A stretch of 64,000 bases of DNA from Pseudopedobacter sp038243635 (lineage in GTDB: Bacteria > Bacteroidota > Bacteroidia > Sphingobacteriales > Sphingobacteriaceae), in contig JBBSQW010000017.1 in assembly GCA_038243635.1 (NCBI GenBank), positions 23,206 to 87,205 on the forward strand, read 5' to 3'. Numbering within the stretch: the first letter of the stretch is position 1; each line of letters starts with the position of its first letter. The notes beneath the pieces are model-generated. The model had not been told where the DNA came from. It worked only from the letters and a program-made list of their open reading frames with translations, and ran no database searches. The position numbers were made by a program, and so were the translations under genes. Shown piece after piece: positions 1 to 8,417 of the stretch.

Positions 1-2
1 CG

Positions 3-98
3 AATACTGTCTTTTCTACGATGTCGTTAGAGAACCAACAAGTTGCTAAGCCAAAAGTGAAAGAACTTGTTTTGTCATTGTTAAAGAGCAAGAATTAA
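3..98 (+). CDS. 3' end of an unidentified gene (partial)
   Basis: An open frame enters from the window edge and stops with TAA at 96-98, giving about 31 residues ending in ELVLSLLKSKN. Lys-rich, helical-looking sequence of this kind is common at protein C-termini. It meets the minus-strand Fic-linked small gene tail to tail, with the two stop codons overlapping, which is a normal convergent arrangement. The fragment is too short to recognise a family, and it could be a chance frame. Confidence 0.4.
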   Translation, partial: NTVFSTMSLENQQVAKPKVKELVLSLLKSKN

Positions 99-205
99 AA
101 GGCAATCAGTTCTTCGCTAATCAATTTTTTTAAGGCTTCAAAATTTCCAGTGTCAGCGGATTTCATTGCGTTTATATAAATTTTCCGACTGTTATCACTC
201 GTCAT
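95..205 (-). CDS. 36-residue protein overlapping the Fic gene end
   Basis: The start ATG at 205 lies inside the last codons of the Fic gene, 11 bases overlapping, in another frame. A purine-rich GAGGG stands just upstream, so translation is probably coupled to Fic. The product begins MTSDNSRKIYINAMKSADTG and ends KKLISEELIAF. The Y-I-x-A-x-K-x-A-D-x-G-x-F-x-x-L pattern resembles the short C-terminal tail of some other Fic-domain proteins (for example those called mobile mystery protein B), from memory and not by search. A longer frame begins at 277, but that part only shadows the Fic coding sequence. It could be a split-off tail or a small regulator of Fic. The function is unknown. Confidence 0.5.
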   Translation of the reverse strand: MTSDNSRKIYINAMKSADTGNFEALKKLISEELIAF

Positions 206-752
206 TTCCCTCTTTTTCGTATCCTTCATAATAATACGATTGCTCAATCCCTTTAAAAATAATTTCGCGGTTGTCAATGTCTTCAGTTAGGTTTTCTGAA
301 AGCAAAGTTCTTAATTCTAAATCGTTGATTGGACTTCTTTCCATGGCTTGTAGGTAAAATATTTTATCAACAAATTGCCAATTGACTAGTTTTGATAATC
401 TCTTTTTTATAATTAAATCTAGCCAGATTCGCATGGTTCTGCCGTTGCCTTCCATAAAAGGATGGGCGATATTCATTTCTACGTATTTGACGATAATTTC
501 TTCGAAGGTGCTTTCTGGCATTTCTTCAATTTTTGCCAATATCTCTTTTAGATATAATGCAGTTGCGAATCTGAAACCACCTTTAGCTATGTTTTTTGTT
601 CGGATTTTGCCGGCGAAATCATATAGTTTGTCAAATAAATAAGTGTGTATTTGTTGCAAGCCATTTGTTGTGCCGATTTCTATTTTGTTGATATCTCCTG
701 TGTCAAACAAGCGATACGCGTTTTCTAGGCTTTGTTTGTCTATGTTTTTCAT
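195..752 (-). CDS. Fic family protein adenylyltransferase, class III (NmFic-like)
   Basis: This is a 185-residue Fic domain protein. The Fic motif HPFMEGNGR is complete at residues 97-105; His97 is the catalytic base and the acidic/GNGR part holds ATP and magnesium. The helix near the C-terminus carries S172-YYY-E176-G, which is the (S/T)xxxE(G/N) inhibitory motif. Its C-terminal position defines class III, single-domain, self-inhibited Fic enzymes such as Neisseria NmFic. The protein resembles that family along its whole length (GLQQIHTYLF, YDFAGKIR, NIAKGGFRFA, YLQAMERSPINDLELR). Members transfer AMP to protein hydroxyls and self-modify to relieve inhibition; NmFic has been reported to act on DNA gyrase, but the target here is not known. 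It lies 45 bases downstream of the methyltransferase gene on the same strand, so the two may be cotranscribed. Confidence 0.95.
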   Translation of the reverse strand: MKNIDKQSLENAYRLFDTGDINKIEIGTTNGLQQIHTYLFDKLYDFAGKIRTKNIAKGGFRFATALYLKEILAKIEEMPESTFEEIIVKYVEMNIAHPFMEGNGRTMRIWLDLIIKKRLSKLVNWQFVDKIFYLQAMERSPINDLELRTLLSENLTEDIDNREIIFKGIEQSYYYEGYEKEGNDE

Positions 753-797
753 TGGGACTTTCTCAAACGAGTTTTAAATCAGTATTTTAATAGCAAT

Positions 798-3221
798 TTA
801 TTCTTTTAGAAACCCATACTCATAAACTTTTGGTTCGATCTTGCTCGAAAGTTGTTTTAACGTTTTTCTTAAATCTCCAATTAAACCTGTATAAGTTTCG
901 TCGTCACTTTTATTATTCATTTTGCCCGCTTCATTTCTTCCCTGAAAGTGTTCACGAATGTCATGTAAAGAAGCATTTACGTTGCACTTTGGTTGTAAAT
1001 GATAATATTTCCAAAGCTCACGACCAGCATTCATAACTTCTGTTGCTTCATGAGAAAATATAAGCCGTGTCGTTCGTTGACTTCGACTATCAAATAAATC
1101 AATACTTCGTTCAACTTTCAACTTTCCATCGATGAATTTACTCATGAAATTGCTCTCAAATTTTTCTCTAGAATTCACTTCTTGTTCAGTAAACGGAATC
1201 CAATCATTGGTTTCAAATTTAGATTGAATGTTATTGCTGAAAAGCGTAAATATTAAACAATCATTCTGAAATATCGTATCTGTTTCCCAACCTTCGTTTG
1301 GATAAAGAAACTGATCTCTATCATTTAGCCAAGTTGCATCTACACAATGGCGAACAGCAAAATAGATTGCAGATTGAATCAAATTCTCAAATACAATTGG
1401 TTTGTAATATGTTGATGTTTGGTTACTTTTATTTGACTGAATGAATACGCCAGTCGAGTTTTGAAAATCGTTACTATTACAGGTAAGGTAAGCTATACGA
1501 GCGCTGCTGGTTTTCCAAGTCGGCCTTAACCAATCGTTAATGTTTTTTGTATCATCGTAACTATAGTAATTTTTTTGCCCGCCAAAACTGCCGTCTGAAT
1601 TATAAACATCAGCTTTTGTATAACTGAACTGTTCTTTGATATCAGTATTCCAAATAAAAAAGCCAATAGGAAAAATTCCTTTTACATTATCAAAAGTGTT
1701 CGCAGGAACAACAAATACTGTTTCCAATTTCGCCAAAAAAATTTTTCTAAAATTAGAAAAATATGGCGCTTGCAGAATTTTCAAAGTTGAAAATTCTGCA
1801 AGCGCCACACCAGGTAGCTCTGCATAAACCCTTGCAAAAAACTGTACAAATAACTCTCTTTTTGCATAATCTTTAATCAATGAAGAATAGTTCTTATGAG
1901 CTAAACTTTGATTAGACACATTAGCTTTATTGACACCTGAACCAACTCTTTGTTTTGTATTACCTGCTTCGGCGTAAGGGGGATTTATATATATAACTAG
2001 TTTCTTTCGCTTTTCAGGGTCGTTAACTACAGCCTGTAATGGCAGAGGAAGTTTAGTGAAATCGTCATTTAAGAAATCAAACTGGAAAACGTGATCATCC
2101 AACAAGTTTGCTCCGTTTTTTATTCGGTCATGTATCACTTCAACGTCTTGATTATCTAGTGTTGAAGCCCATATATTGTATTTATTAGTAAGTCCTGTCA
2201 AAAGATTTCCAGTTCCGGCGGCACAATCCCAAATGTAATATTCGTCTTGCCAATTTTCGCCCAAGGTATCTGTTAGATATTTCTGAGAGAGTTCAACCCA
2301 GATGAGTGGCGTAAAAAAACTTCCTTTCCGCTCTCTAACATCTTGCGGTACAAGTAAATCTCTCCGCTCAACAATATAGTCCCAATATTCTTCCTTTGGC
2401 GGACGATCATATTTATTCCAAAATTGAGTATGTGCAATTTGTTTATCGTTGAAAGATGTTTCACTATGACTAAACAGGCCAGAGTCGCTTATTTTTCGGT
2501 CAAGCTCATAGTGGTCGTGTTTAAGTAAAACGAACAACTTTTCCTTTAGGGTGTTGTTTTTTTGAGAAAGTAAGTCGGCGAGATAAAAGTCGCCGTCAAT
2601 AATTCCGCTTTTCTTTGCAATTTCCCAATTAACAGAAATTGTAGGCTTTACACTTTGTAACCACTTATTGTAAATGACCATAAAATTGTTTTTATCAATC
2701 TTGGTCTTTGTCAAGCCTAATTTGCTAACAATAAAATTCCGTTTGATAAACTTTTTTAATTCTCTGTCATCGTCTAAATAGTTAAAAAGGAGTGTTTTCG
2801 TGTCAATTATTTCCCTTACGTTTTCGTAAATAAGTTTAAATTCTTTTGTTTCGTGATTTGATGGTGTTACATTCCAATTAAAATCATTTGTATAAAATAC
2901 TTCGTGAATATCGTTATAAGGAATAAAGGCGATTTTTTCGCCGTCAAACGCTCCCAACATTGCAGGCGGTAAAAACTTGTCAAACGTTCTAGCTTTTCCA
3001 ATAGTAAGTATCAACTGAACGATAGACTTGTAAATGTCAGAAGAACCTTTTTTTGCTTCTGCCCATAATAATGATTCTTGCTCAAATAATTCTTTTTGAC
3101 TTTGATGCAAACAAACACTAAAGTCTACATTGCCAATAATTTTTGAGCAATCATAAAACCAAAAATAGTCTTGTGCTACTTTGTTTTTAAGTTCTTCTTC
3201 TCGAATGTTTTGAAACTTCAT
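798..3221 (-). CDS. N6-adenine DNA methyltransferase, possibly type IIG restriction-modification
   Basis: This 807-residue protein has the gamma-type amino-methyltransferase order. FFTP at about 302-305 precedes AdoMet motif I, WDCAAGTGNL (331-340), and the catalytic motif IV NPPY is at 413-416. The region after about 480 would hold target recognition. The first ~290 residues are not methyltransferase. They contain D33 followed by E55-A-K57 (in LLWAEAKKG), which fits a PD-(D/E)xK nuclease core, so a single-chain type IIG restriction-modification enzyme is possible; this is inference. No separate endonuclease or specificity gene is visible, so an orphan methyltransferase is the alternative. 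A 44-bp near-perfect palindrome lies within the coding sequence at 1764-1807, and an inverted repeat lies just upstream of the start. The gene sits in an accessory patch with Fic. Confidence 0.85.
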   Translation of the reverse strand: MKFQNIREEELKNKVAQDYFWFYDCSKIIGNVDFSVCLHQSQKELFEQESLLWAEAKKGSSDIYKSIVQLILTIGKARTFDKFLPPAMLGAFDGEKIAFIPYNDIHEVFYTNDFNWNVTPSNHETKEFKLIYENVREIIDTKTLLFNYLDDDRELKKFIKRNFIVSKLGLTKTKIDKNNFMVIYNKWLQSVKPTISVNWEIAKKSGIIDGDFYLADLLSQKNNTLKEKLFVLLKHDHYELDRKISDSGLFSHSETSFNDKQIAHTQFWNKYDRPPKEEYWDYIVERRDLLVPQDVRERKGSFFTPLIWVELSQKYLTDTLGENWQDEYYIWDCAAGTGNLLTGLTNKYNIWASTLDNQDVEVIHDRIKNGANLLDDHVFQFDFLNDDFTKLPLPLQAVVNDPEKRKKLVIYINPPYAEAGNTKQRVGSGVNKANVSNQSLAHKNYSSLIKDYAKRELFVQFFARVYAELPGVALAEFSTLKILQAPYFSNFRKIFLAKLETVFVVPANTFDNVKGIFPIGFFIWNTDIKEQFSYTKADVYNSDGSFGGQKNYYSYDDTKNINDWLRPTWKTSSARIAYLTCNSNDFQNSTGVFIQSNKSNQTSTYYKPIVFENLIQSAIYFAVRHCVDATWLNDRDQFLYPNEGWETDTIFQNDCLIFTLFSNNIQSKFETNDWIPFTEQEVNSREKFESNFMSKFIDGKLKVERSIDLFDSRSQRTTRLIFSHEATEVMNAGRELWKYYHLQPKCNVNASLHDIREHFQGRNEAGKMNNKSDDETYTGLIGDLRKTLKQLSSKIEPKVYEYGFLKE
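1764..1807. repeat. 44-bp palindrome inside the methyltransferase gene
   Basis: Arms at 1764-1784 and 1787-1807 are exact reverse complements over 21 bases, with only AG between them. The region encodes the residues ALAEFSTLKILQAP. In mRNA it would form a very stable hairpin in the middle of the coding sequence. Confidence 0.95.
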
Positions 3222-3242
3222 TTATCGGTTTTGATATAAACT

Positions 3243-3259
3243 GTCGACAAAATGTCGAC
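3243..3259. promoter_or_regulatory. inverted repeat upstream of the methyltransferase start
   Basis: GTCGACA and TGTCGAC are separated by AAA, and each arm also contains the palindrome GTCGAC. The site ends 22 bases before the start codon at 3221, so it is placed to act as an operator or to block translation. No regulator gene is adjacent. The symmetry is seen; the role is inferred. Confidence 0.45.
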
Positions 3260-3317
3260 GGTTGTAAAACAATTTCTCTTAATCTATTCTATCGCTGTTA
3301 AACCGTACGATTTTTTC

Positions 3318-3337
3318 GTAAGGTTCAATCACCTTAC
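3318..3337 (-). terminator. hairpin just after polA
   Basis: GTAAGGT and ACCTTAC pair across a six-base loop, seven bases beyond the polA stop codon. There is no run of T after it in the polA direction, so it may be a weak or factor-dependent terminator, or only a 3' end stabiliser. Confidence 0.3.
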
Positions 3338-3343
3338 AAACTC

Positions 3344-6157
3344 CTAATGCGCCTCTAACCAATTCAAACCTTCTCCAACTTCTACAACCAACGGCACCTT
3401 AGTTTTAATCGCATTCTCCATCCTGCCTTTAATAATCTCCTTCATTTGCTCCTTCTCCGACAACAGCACATCAAAAACCAATTCATCATGCACTTGCATC
3501 GTCATTTTTGATTGTAGTTTTTGGTCGATGATGTCTTTGTGGATTTGGATCATCGCAATTTTAATCATGTCCGCAGCTGAACCTTGGATTGGGGCATTAA
3601 TGGCATTTCGTTCTGCAAAACCACGAACCGTTTGGTTTGCGGAGTTAATGTCTCGCAAATATCGTCGTCTGCCCATAATAGTTTCTACATAACCGTTTTC
3701 ACGGGCGAAATTCATGGTATCTGCCATGTACTTTTTGATACCTGCGTACTGCTCAAAATAGTTTTCAATGATTTCTGCAGCTTCTTTCCTCGGAATACCT
3801 AAAGTTTGTGAAAGCCCAAAAGCGGACTGACCGTAGATAATCCCAAAGTTTACTGCTTTTGCATTTCGGCGCTGGTCGGATGTGACTTCTTCTAACGTAA
3901 TTCCGTAAACTTTTGCAGCTGTCGCGGTGTGGATATCCAGACCTTGCGTAAAGGCTTCCATCATATTTGGGTCTTCGCTGATCTCCGCAATAATGCGTAA
4001 TTCAATCTGCGAATAATCTGCGGAAAGCAAAATATGGTTTTCATCTCTCGGGATAAATGCTTTTCGCACTTCACGACCACGAGCCGTTCTGATAGGAATG
4101 TTTTGCAAGTTTGGGTTGTTAGAACTTAATCTTCCTGTTGCCGCGACTGCTTGGTTGTAAGAAGTATGTACTCTGCCTGTTCGTGAGTTAACCAACTGAG
4201 GCAAAGCATCTACGTACGTAGATTTTAGTTTACACAACTGCCTAAAATCTACAATATCCTGCACAATATCAGACTTTGGCGCTAACGCCATCAAAATATC
4301 TTCGCCAGTTTGATATTGCCCAGTTTTTGTTTTCTTGGCTTTATCATCGAGTTTTAGCTTATCAAATAGAACTTCGCCCAACTGTTTTGGAGAAGCTAAA
4401 TTAAATTTTACGCCTGCTTTTTCATAAACGGAAGCTTCTAAACGGGTAATGTCTTTTTCTAGCTCCAGCGAATAATTTTGAAGTTGTACCATGTCAATCC
4501 GGACACCTTCAATCTCCATATCCGCCAAAACGTAAACCAGTGGATTTTCAACTTCTGAAACTAATTTTAAAGCATTAGACTCCTTCAACATCGGTGTGAA
4601 AACATCATGCAGTTGTAAGGTAATATCCGCATCCTCTCCGGCATATTCTGTTACGATTTCCACTTCTACATCACGCATTGTACCTTGGTTTTTTCCTTTT
4701 TTACCAATCAACTCGGTAATGGAAACCGGCGTATAACCCAAATAATTTTCTGCCAAAACATCCATACCGTGGCGAGTATCTGGATCTAAAACGTAATGCG
4801 CCAACATCGTGTCAAACAGTTCGCCAGCAACTTCAATCCCGTACCATTTTAAAATGAGGATGTCGTACTTGATGTTTTGTCCTATTTTTTTGATGGATGG
4901 ATTTTGCAATACACCAACAAATTCGTGAGCTATTTTTTTGGCTTCTTCCTGATTTTCAGGAACGGGAATATAGTAAGCCTCGCCAACTTTAAAGCTGAAA
5001 GAAAGCCCGACTAACTCAGCATTGTTAGCGTCAATACCAGTGGTTTCTGTATCAAAACTGATGGCTTTCTGTTTTTCTAACAGTCGAATGAGTTCTGCTC
5101 GCTTTGCTTCATCATCTATTAAATGATAAGTGTGATCGACGTTTTCTATGTTTTTTCCGCCTTCTACAAAAGTTCCAGCTTGTGCTGGCGTAATGTTAAT
5201 ATTGGTGATTCCCTGCGGTTCGGTTGGTTTGCCAAATAAATCCATTTGTGCGCTGGTGCTTCCTTTAACATCCGAAATGCTAAAATCTTCCCCAAAAACC
5301 CGACGACCTAAAGTCCTAAATTCTAACTCCGCAAAAAGCGGTTCCAATTTTTCTTTATCCGGCGGACCAATCCTGTAACTTTCCTCATGAAACTCCACTG
5401 GAGCATTCAATAATATGGTTGCTAGTTTTTTCGAAAGCAACCCTTGCTCTGCAAAATTTTCGACGTTTTCTTTTTGCTTTCCTTTTAATTCGTGACTATG
5501 GGCTATAATATTTTCCATCGAGCCATAAGTTTTAATCAAGCTTTTTGCAGTTTTTTCTCCAATTCCGGGGATACCAGGAATATTGTCCACAGCATCGCCC
5601 CAAAGACCTAAAATATCAATTACTTGGTGCACATGCTCAATTTCCCATTTTTCCAGTACCTCTTTTACGCCCAAAATTTCCATTCCGTTCCCCATGCGGG
5701 CAGGCTTGTACATAAAAATATTTTCAGAAACCAGCTGTGCAAAATCCTTATCGGGTGTCATGCAGTAAACGGTAAACCCTTCTTTTTCGGCTTGTTTGGC
5801 TAAAGTTCCAATCACGTCATCAGCCTCAAAACCGTCTGAGGTAATTAAAGGAATGTTAAAACCTTCTATCAATTTAAAAACATGAGGCAAAGCGGCAGAA
5901 AGATCCTCTGGCATCGCTTGGCGTTGTGCTTTATAAGCTTCATACTCAATATGTCTTTCTGTGGGCGCCGCCGTATCAAAAACGACGGCAATATGAGATG
6001 GTTTTTCTTTCTTTAAAACCTCTAACAAAGTATTGGTGAAACCCATTACGGCTGATGTATTAATACCATTTGAGGTAAACCTTGGATTTTTACTTAATGC
6101 AAAATGTGCTCGGTAAACCAGCGCCATTCCGTCTAAAAGAAAGAGTTTTTTTGACAT
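3344..6157 (-). CDS. polA: DNA polymerase I
   Basis: This 937-residue protein is the usual length and has the full three-domain order. The N-terminal 5'-3' exonuclease (1-290) includes the metal-binding EADDVIGTLA and GIPGIGEKTA helix-hairpin-helix parts. A 3'-5' exonuclease follows with an intact D369-x-E371 motif, so proofreading is likely active, unlike in Bacillus or Thermus Pol I. The family A polymerase has motif A (DYSQIELR) and motif C (VHDELV). It fills gaps after excision repair and removes Okazaki primers. The start gives MSKKLFLLDGMALVYRAHFA, the normal N-terminus. The gene stands alone on the minus strand between an accessory patch and a repeat-bearing gap. Confidence 0.98.
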   Translation of the reverse strand: MSKKLFLLDGMALVYRAHFALSKNPRFTSNGINTSAVMGFTNTLLEVLKKEKPSHIAVVFDTAAPTERHIEYEAYKAQRQAMPEDLSAALPHVFKLIEGFNIPLITSDGFEADDVIGTLAKQAEKEGFTVYCMTPDKDFAQLVSENIFMYKPARMGNGMEILGVKEVLEKWEIEHVHQVIDILGLWGDAVDNIPGIPGIGEKTAKSLIKTYGSMENIIAHSHELKGKQKENVENFAEQGLLSKKLATILLNAPVEFHEESYRIGPPDKEKLEPLFAELEFRTLGRRVFGEDFSISDVKGSTSAQMDLFGKPTEPQGITNINITPAQAGTFVEGGKNIENVDHTYHLIDDEAKRAELIRLLEKQKAISFDTETTGIDANNAELVGLSFSFKVGEAYYIPVPENQEEAKKIAHEFVGVLQNPSIKKIGQNIKYDILILKWYGIEVAGELFDTMLAHYVLDPDTRHGMDVLAENYLGYTPVSITELIGKKGKNQGTMRDVEVEIVTEYAGEDADITLQLHDVFTPMLKESNALKLVSEVENPLVYVLADMEIEGVRIDMVQLQNYSLELEKDITRLEASVYEKAGVKFNLASPKQLGEVLFDKLKLDDKAKKTKTGQYQTGEDILMALAPKSDIVQDIVDFRQLCKLKSTYVDALPQLVNSRTGRVHTSYNQAVAATGRLSSNNPNLQNIPIRTARGREVRKAFIPRDENHILLSADYSQIELRIIAEISEDPNMMEAFTQGLDIHTATAAKVYGITLEEVTSDQRRNAKAVNFGIIYGQSAFGLSQTLGIPRKEAAEIIENYFEQYAGIKKYMADTMNFARENGYVETIMGRRRYLRDINSANQTVRGFAERNAINAPIQGSAADMIKIAMIQIHKDIIDQKLQSKMTMQVHDELVFDVLLSEKEQMKEIIKGRMENAIKTKVPLVVEVGEGLNWLEAH

Positions 6158-6312
6158 TTTATTTTTATTGATATCCTTAAAAAAGGGGTTTTCCCAAATT
6201 TAATATTTTGAAGAAGAATTGTGGTTTCTTTTTGTGATGAAATGTTTTTTGTTTTGTTAGGATTGATTTTTCTGGCTTACATTACTTGCACTGTTCTTTT
6301 TCAACCGTCTTT

Positions 6313-6524
6313 GCGAGGAGTGCAACGACGTGGCAATCTCTGCAATAATTTGAGATGGCTATTGGTAACGTTTGTTCTCGCTGGTTTAATCTTTAGTCTA
6401 AACAGGGTCTTTCGCAGAAGACCCTGCGCTTTCAAAAATTTGAGAGTAAATAGATTTGTTTCTTGGGGAAAATAGGCTAGTGCAAATGAACTTTCAGATC
6501 TCTCCTACCGTCGAGATGACGAGG
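6313..6524. repeat. dispersed intergenic repeats between polA and bshA
   Basis: The 480-base gap between bshA and polA holds two short words seen in related form elsewhere in this window. One is at 6313-6340 (GCGAGGAGTGCAACGACG and following, like the ends of the element at 33046-33201). The other is at 6496-6524 (ending CCGTCGAGATGACGAGG, like the element at 41566-41705). A frame of 84 codons here at 6221-6475 reads through the repeat and is not credible. No gene is seen in the gap. Confidence 0.55.
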
Positions 6525-6637
6525 GGATAGCTGGTGAAGATTGTTTTAAAAAAGCAATTTGATGGACACATAAAATTCAGACAAGCCTGAACACAAAGTC
6601 AAAATGTCGATATAAAGTTAATAACAACTAAAATAAC

Positions 6638-7780
6638 CTAAGCCACCTCAGTTTTACTTAACGCAATCACCTCATTATAAAAATCCTCATACATAGGCAA
6701 AATATGGTTTAAATCGAATTGCTTCGCTCTAGCTAGTGCATTTTCTTTAAACTCAGCCAAGCGCTCATCATTTTGCAAGATATATATAGCGTGTTTTGCC
6801 ATTCCGTCTATATCACCAACGTTATCCATAAAGCCAGTAACGCCATCAATATTTAATTCGGGTAAACCACCGGTATTTGAGGAAACAACAGGTACTTTAC
6901 AAGCCATCGCCTCCAAAGCAGCCAGTCCGAAACTTTCAGAAGCGGAAGGCATTAAAAATAAATCCGAAACAGAAAGAATTTCTTCAACGGCATCCTGTTT
7001 GCCTAAAAAGCGTACATGTTCACAAATTCCTAATTCTCTACAAATTTGCTCACAATTCACACGTTCAGGTCCATCACCCACCATCAAAAGCTTTGCTGGG
7101 ATTTCCTTTAAAACTTGTTCAAAAATATGCACAACATCTTGCGTACGTTTTACTTTTCTAAAGTTTGAGGTATGTGCTAAAATCCGCTCGCCTTGGGGTG
7201 CAATTGCCTTTTTGAAATGATCTTTTGGCTTCAGCGTAAAGCGATTATGATCAATAAAATTTGGGATTACCCTAATATCTTTGGTAATCTCGAAATGGTC
7301 GTAAGTTGATTTTTTTAAATCTTCTGAAACCGCAGTTACGCCGTCAGACTTGTTAATAGAGAAAGTAACCACAGGTTTATAGGTAACATCGCGACCTACC
7401 AAAGTAATATCTGTACCGTGTAAGGTTGTAATTACAGGAATGTGAATATTGAATGTTGCTAATATTTGCTTTGCCATAAACGCGGCTGAAGCATGTGGAA
7501 TTGCGTAGTGAACGTGTAAAATATCCAACTTTTCAAATCGAACTACGTCAACCATCTTGCTAGACAATGCTAGCTCATAAGGTGCATAATCAAAAAGGGG
7601 ATAGTTAGATACAGATACTTCATGGTAAAAAAGGTTCTCCGAAAAAAAATCTAATCTTGCAGGCTGGCTGTAAGTGATAAAATGGACTTGGTGACCATTA
7701 TCGGCAAGCGCTTTACCTAATTCTGTAGCAACTACGCCACTACCGCCAAAAGTTGGATAACAAACAATCCCTATTTTCAT
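6638..7780 (-). CDS. bshA: N-acetyl-alpha-D-glucosaminyl L-malate synthase BshA
   Basis: This 380-residue GT4-type glycosyltransferase starts MKIGIVCYPTFGGSGVVATE. That is the diagnostic BshA N-terminus, with the GGSG loop for UDP-GlcNAc. It also has HVHYAIPHASAAFMAK, the malate-site region with TTLHGTDITLVG, and the C-terminal E-x7-E type donor motif (MPSASESFGLAALEAMACKV, split by the window of the motif). It transfers GlcNAc from UDP-GlcNAc to L-malate, the first step of bacillithiol synthesis, in the cytoplasm. No bshB or bshC is within the window. It is monocistronic or leads no visible operon. Confidence 0.95.
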   Translation of the reverse strand: MKIGIVCYPTFGGSGVVATELGKALADNGHQVHFITYSQPARLDFFSENLFYHEVSVSNYPLFDYAPYELALSSKMVDVVRFEKLDILHVHYAIPHASAAFMAKQILATFNIHIPVITTLHGTDITLVGRDVTYKPVVTFSINKSDGVTAVSEDLKKSTYDHFEITKDIRVIPNFIDHNRFTLKPKDHFKKAIAPQGERILAHTSNFRKVKRTQDVVHIFEQVLKEIPAKLLMVGDGPERVNCEQICRELGICEHVRFLGKQDAVEEILSVSDLFLMPSASESFGLAALEAMACKVPVVSSNTGGLPELNIDGVTGFMDNVGDIDGMAKHAIYILQNDERLAEFKENALARAKQFDLNHILPMYEDFYNEVIALSKTEVA

Positions 7781-7893
7781 TTATATTTTTGTTGAATAAC
7801 GAGCACAAAACTAACGGTTTTTGCCATGGAGTTAAGTAACGTTAATGTAAGAAAACAAGCTATTTCTACCCATTAACTTAGCGCTTTCCAATG

Positions 7894-8379
7894 TTATTGG
7901 TTAGGCGTAAAGTTTATTTTGGAGTTAAGATCGCCAAGTTTTGATTGCGTTTTTGCAATATCTTTTTGGTAATCTTTAACGTTTTCATTGGCGTCGCTCA
8001 GGCTTTTGTTAAGCTTTAAAGCTCTCTTGGCATCGCTTGCTGCGTTTCTCGCTGCTCTGTCTGCTTTTTTTGCATCTCTGCTATCTCCAGGGTTTTTAGA
8101 AACATCTTCAGATTTTTTACTTGCTTCAGCTGCAGACTTACTTGCTCGCTCATTCGCTTTGTTCACATCAGCCACTAAAGAATTTACATTGGCAAGCTCT
8201 TTTTCTAGCAATAAATTAAGCTTGTTTAATTTTGTGTTAAGCTCTAAAACATCTTTTTGAGCTTCTAAACGCTGAACTTCTGGACTAACTATTTTCTTTG
8301 AACATGATGTTATGAAAAGCGTGATCATAACGACCATCATCACCTTAGAAAGGCTATTTTTCAGTGTAAATTTTCGCAT
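7894..8379 (-). CDS. coiled-coil lipoprotein
   Basis: The product has 161 residues. A hydrophobic signal ends in the lipobox ITSC (Cys about 27), so the mature protein is probably lipidated. The rest is almost wholly helical and charged, rich in Ala, Lys, Asp and Ser, with heptad-like runs (LNKLNLLLEKELANVNSLV and a KKADRAARNAASDAKRALK stretch), so a long coiled coil facing the periplasm is expected. The shape recalls murein-lipoprotein-like spacers, but no family was recognised. It lies between bshA and a serine hydrolase gene on the same strand. The function is unknown. Confidence 0.8.
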   Translation of the reverse strand: MRKFTLKNSLSKVMMVVMITLFITSCSKKIVSPEVQRLEAQKDVLELNTKLNKLNLLLEKELANVNSLVADVNKANERASKSAAEASKKSEDVSKNPGDSRDAKKADRAARNAASDAKRALKLNKSLSDANENVKDYQKDIAKTQSKLGDLNSKINFTPNQ

Positions 8380-8417
8380 AATGTAGTGTTAACAAATACC
8401 AAGCCTTTTTGTTCGTA

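Noticed and set aside
6221..6475. 84-codon open frame between polA and bshA
   Set aside because: It runs through dispersed repeat sequence, has no ribosome-binding site or recognisable protein pattern, and no homology-like features.
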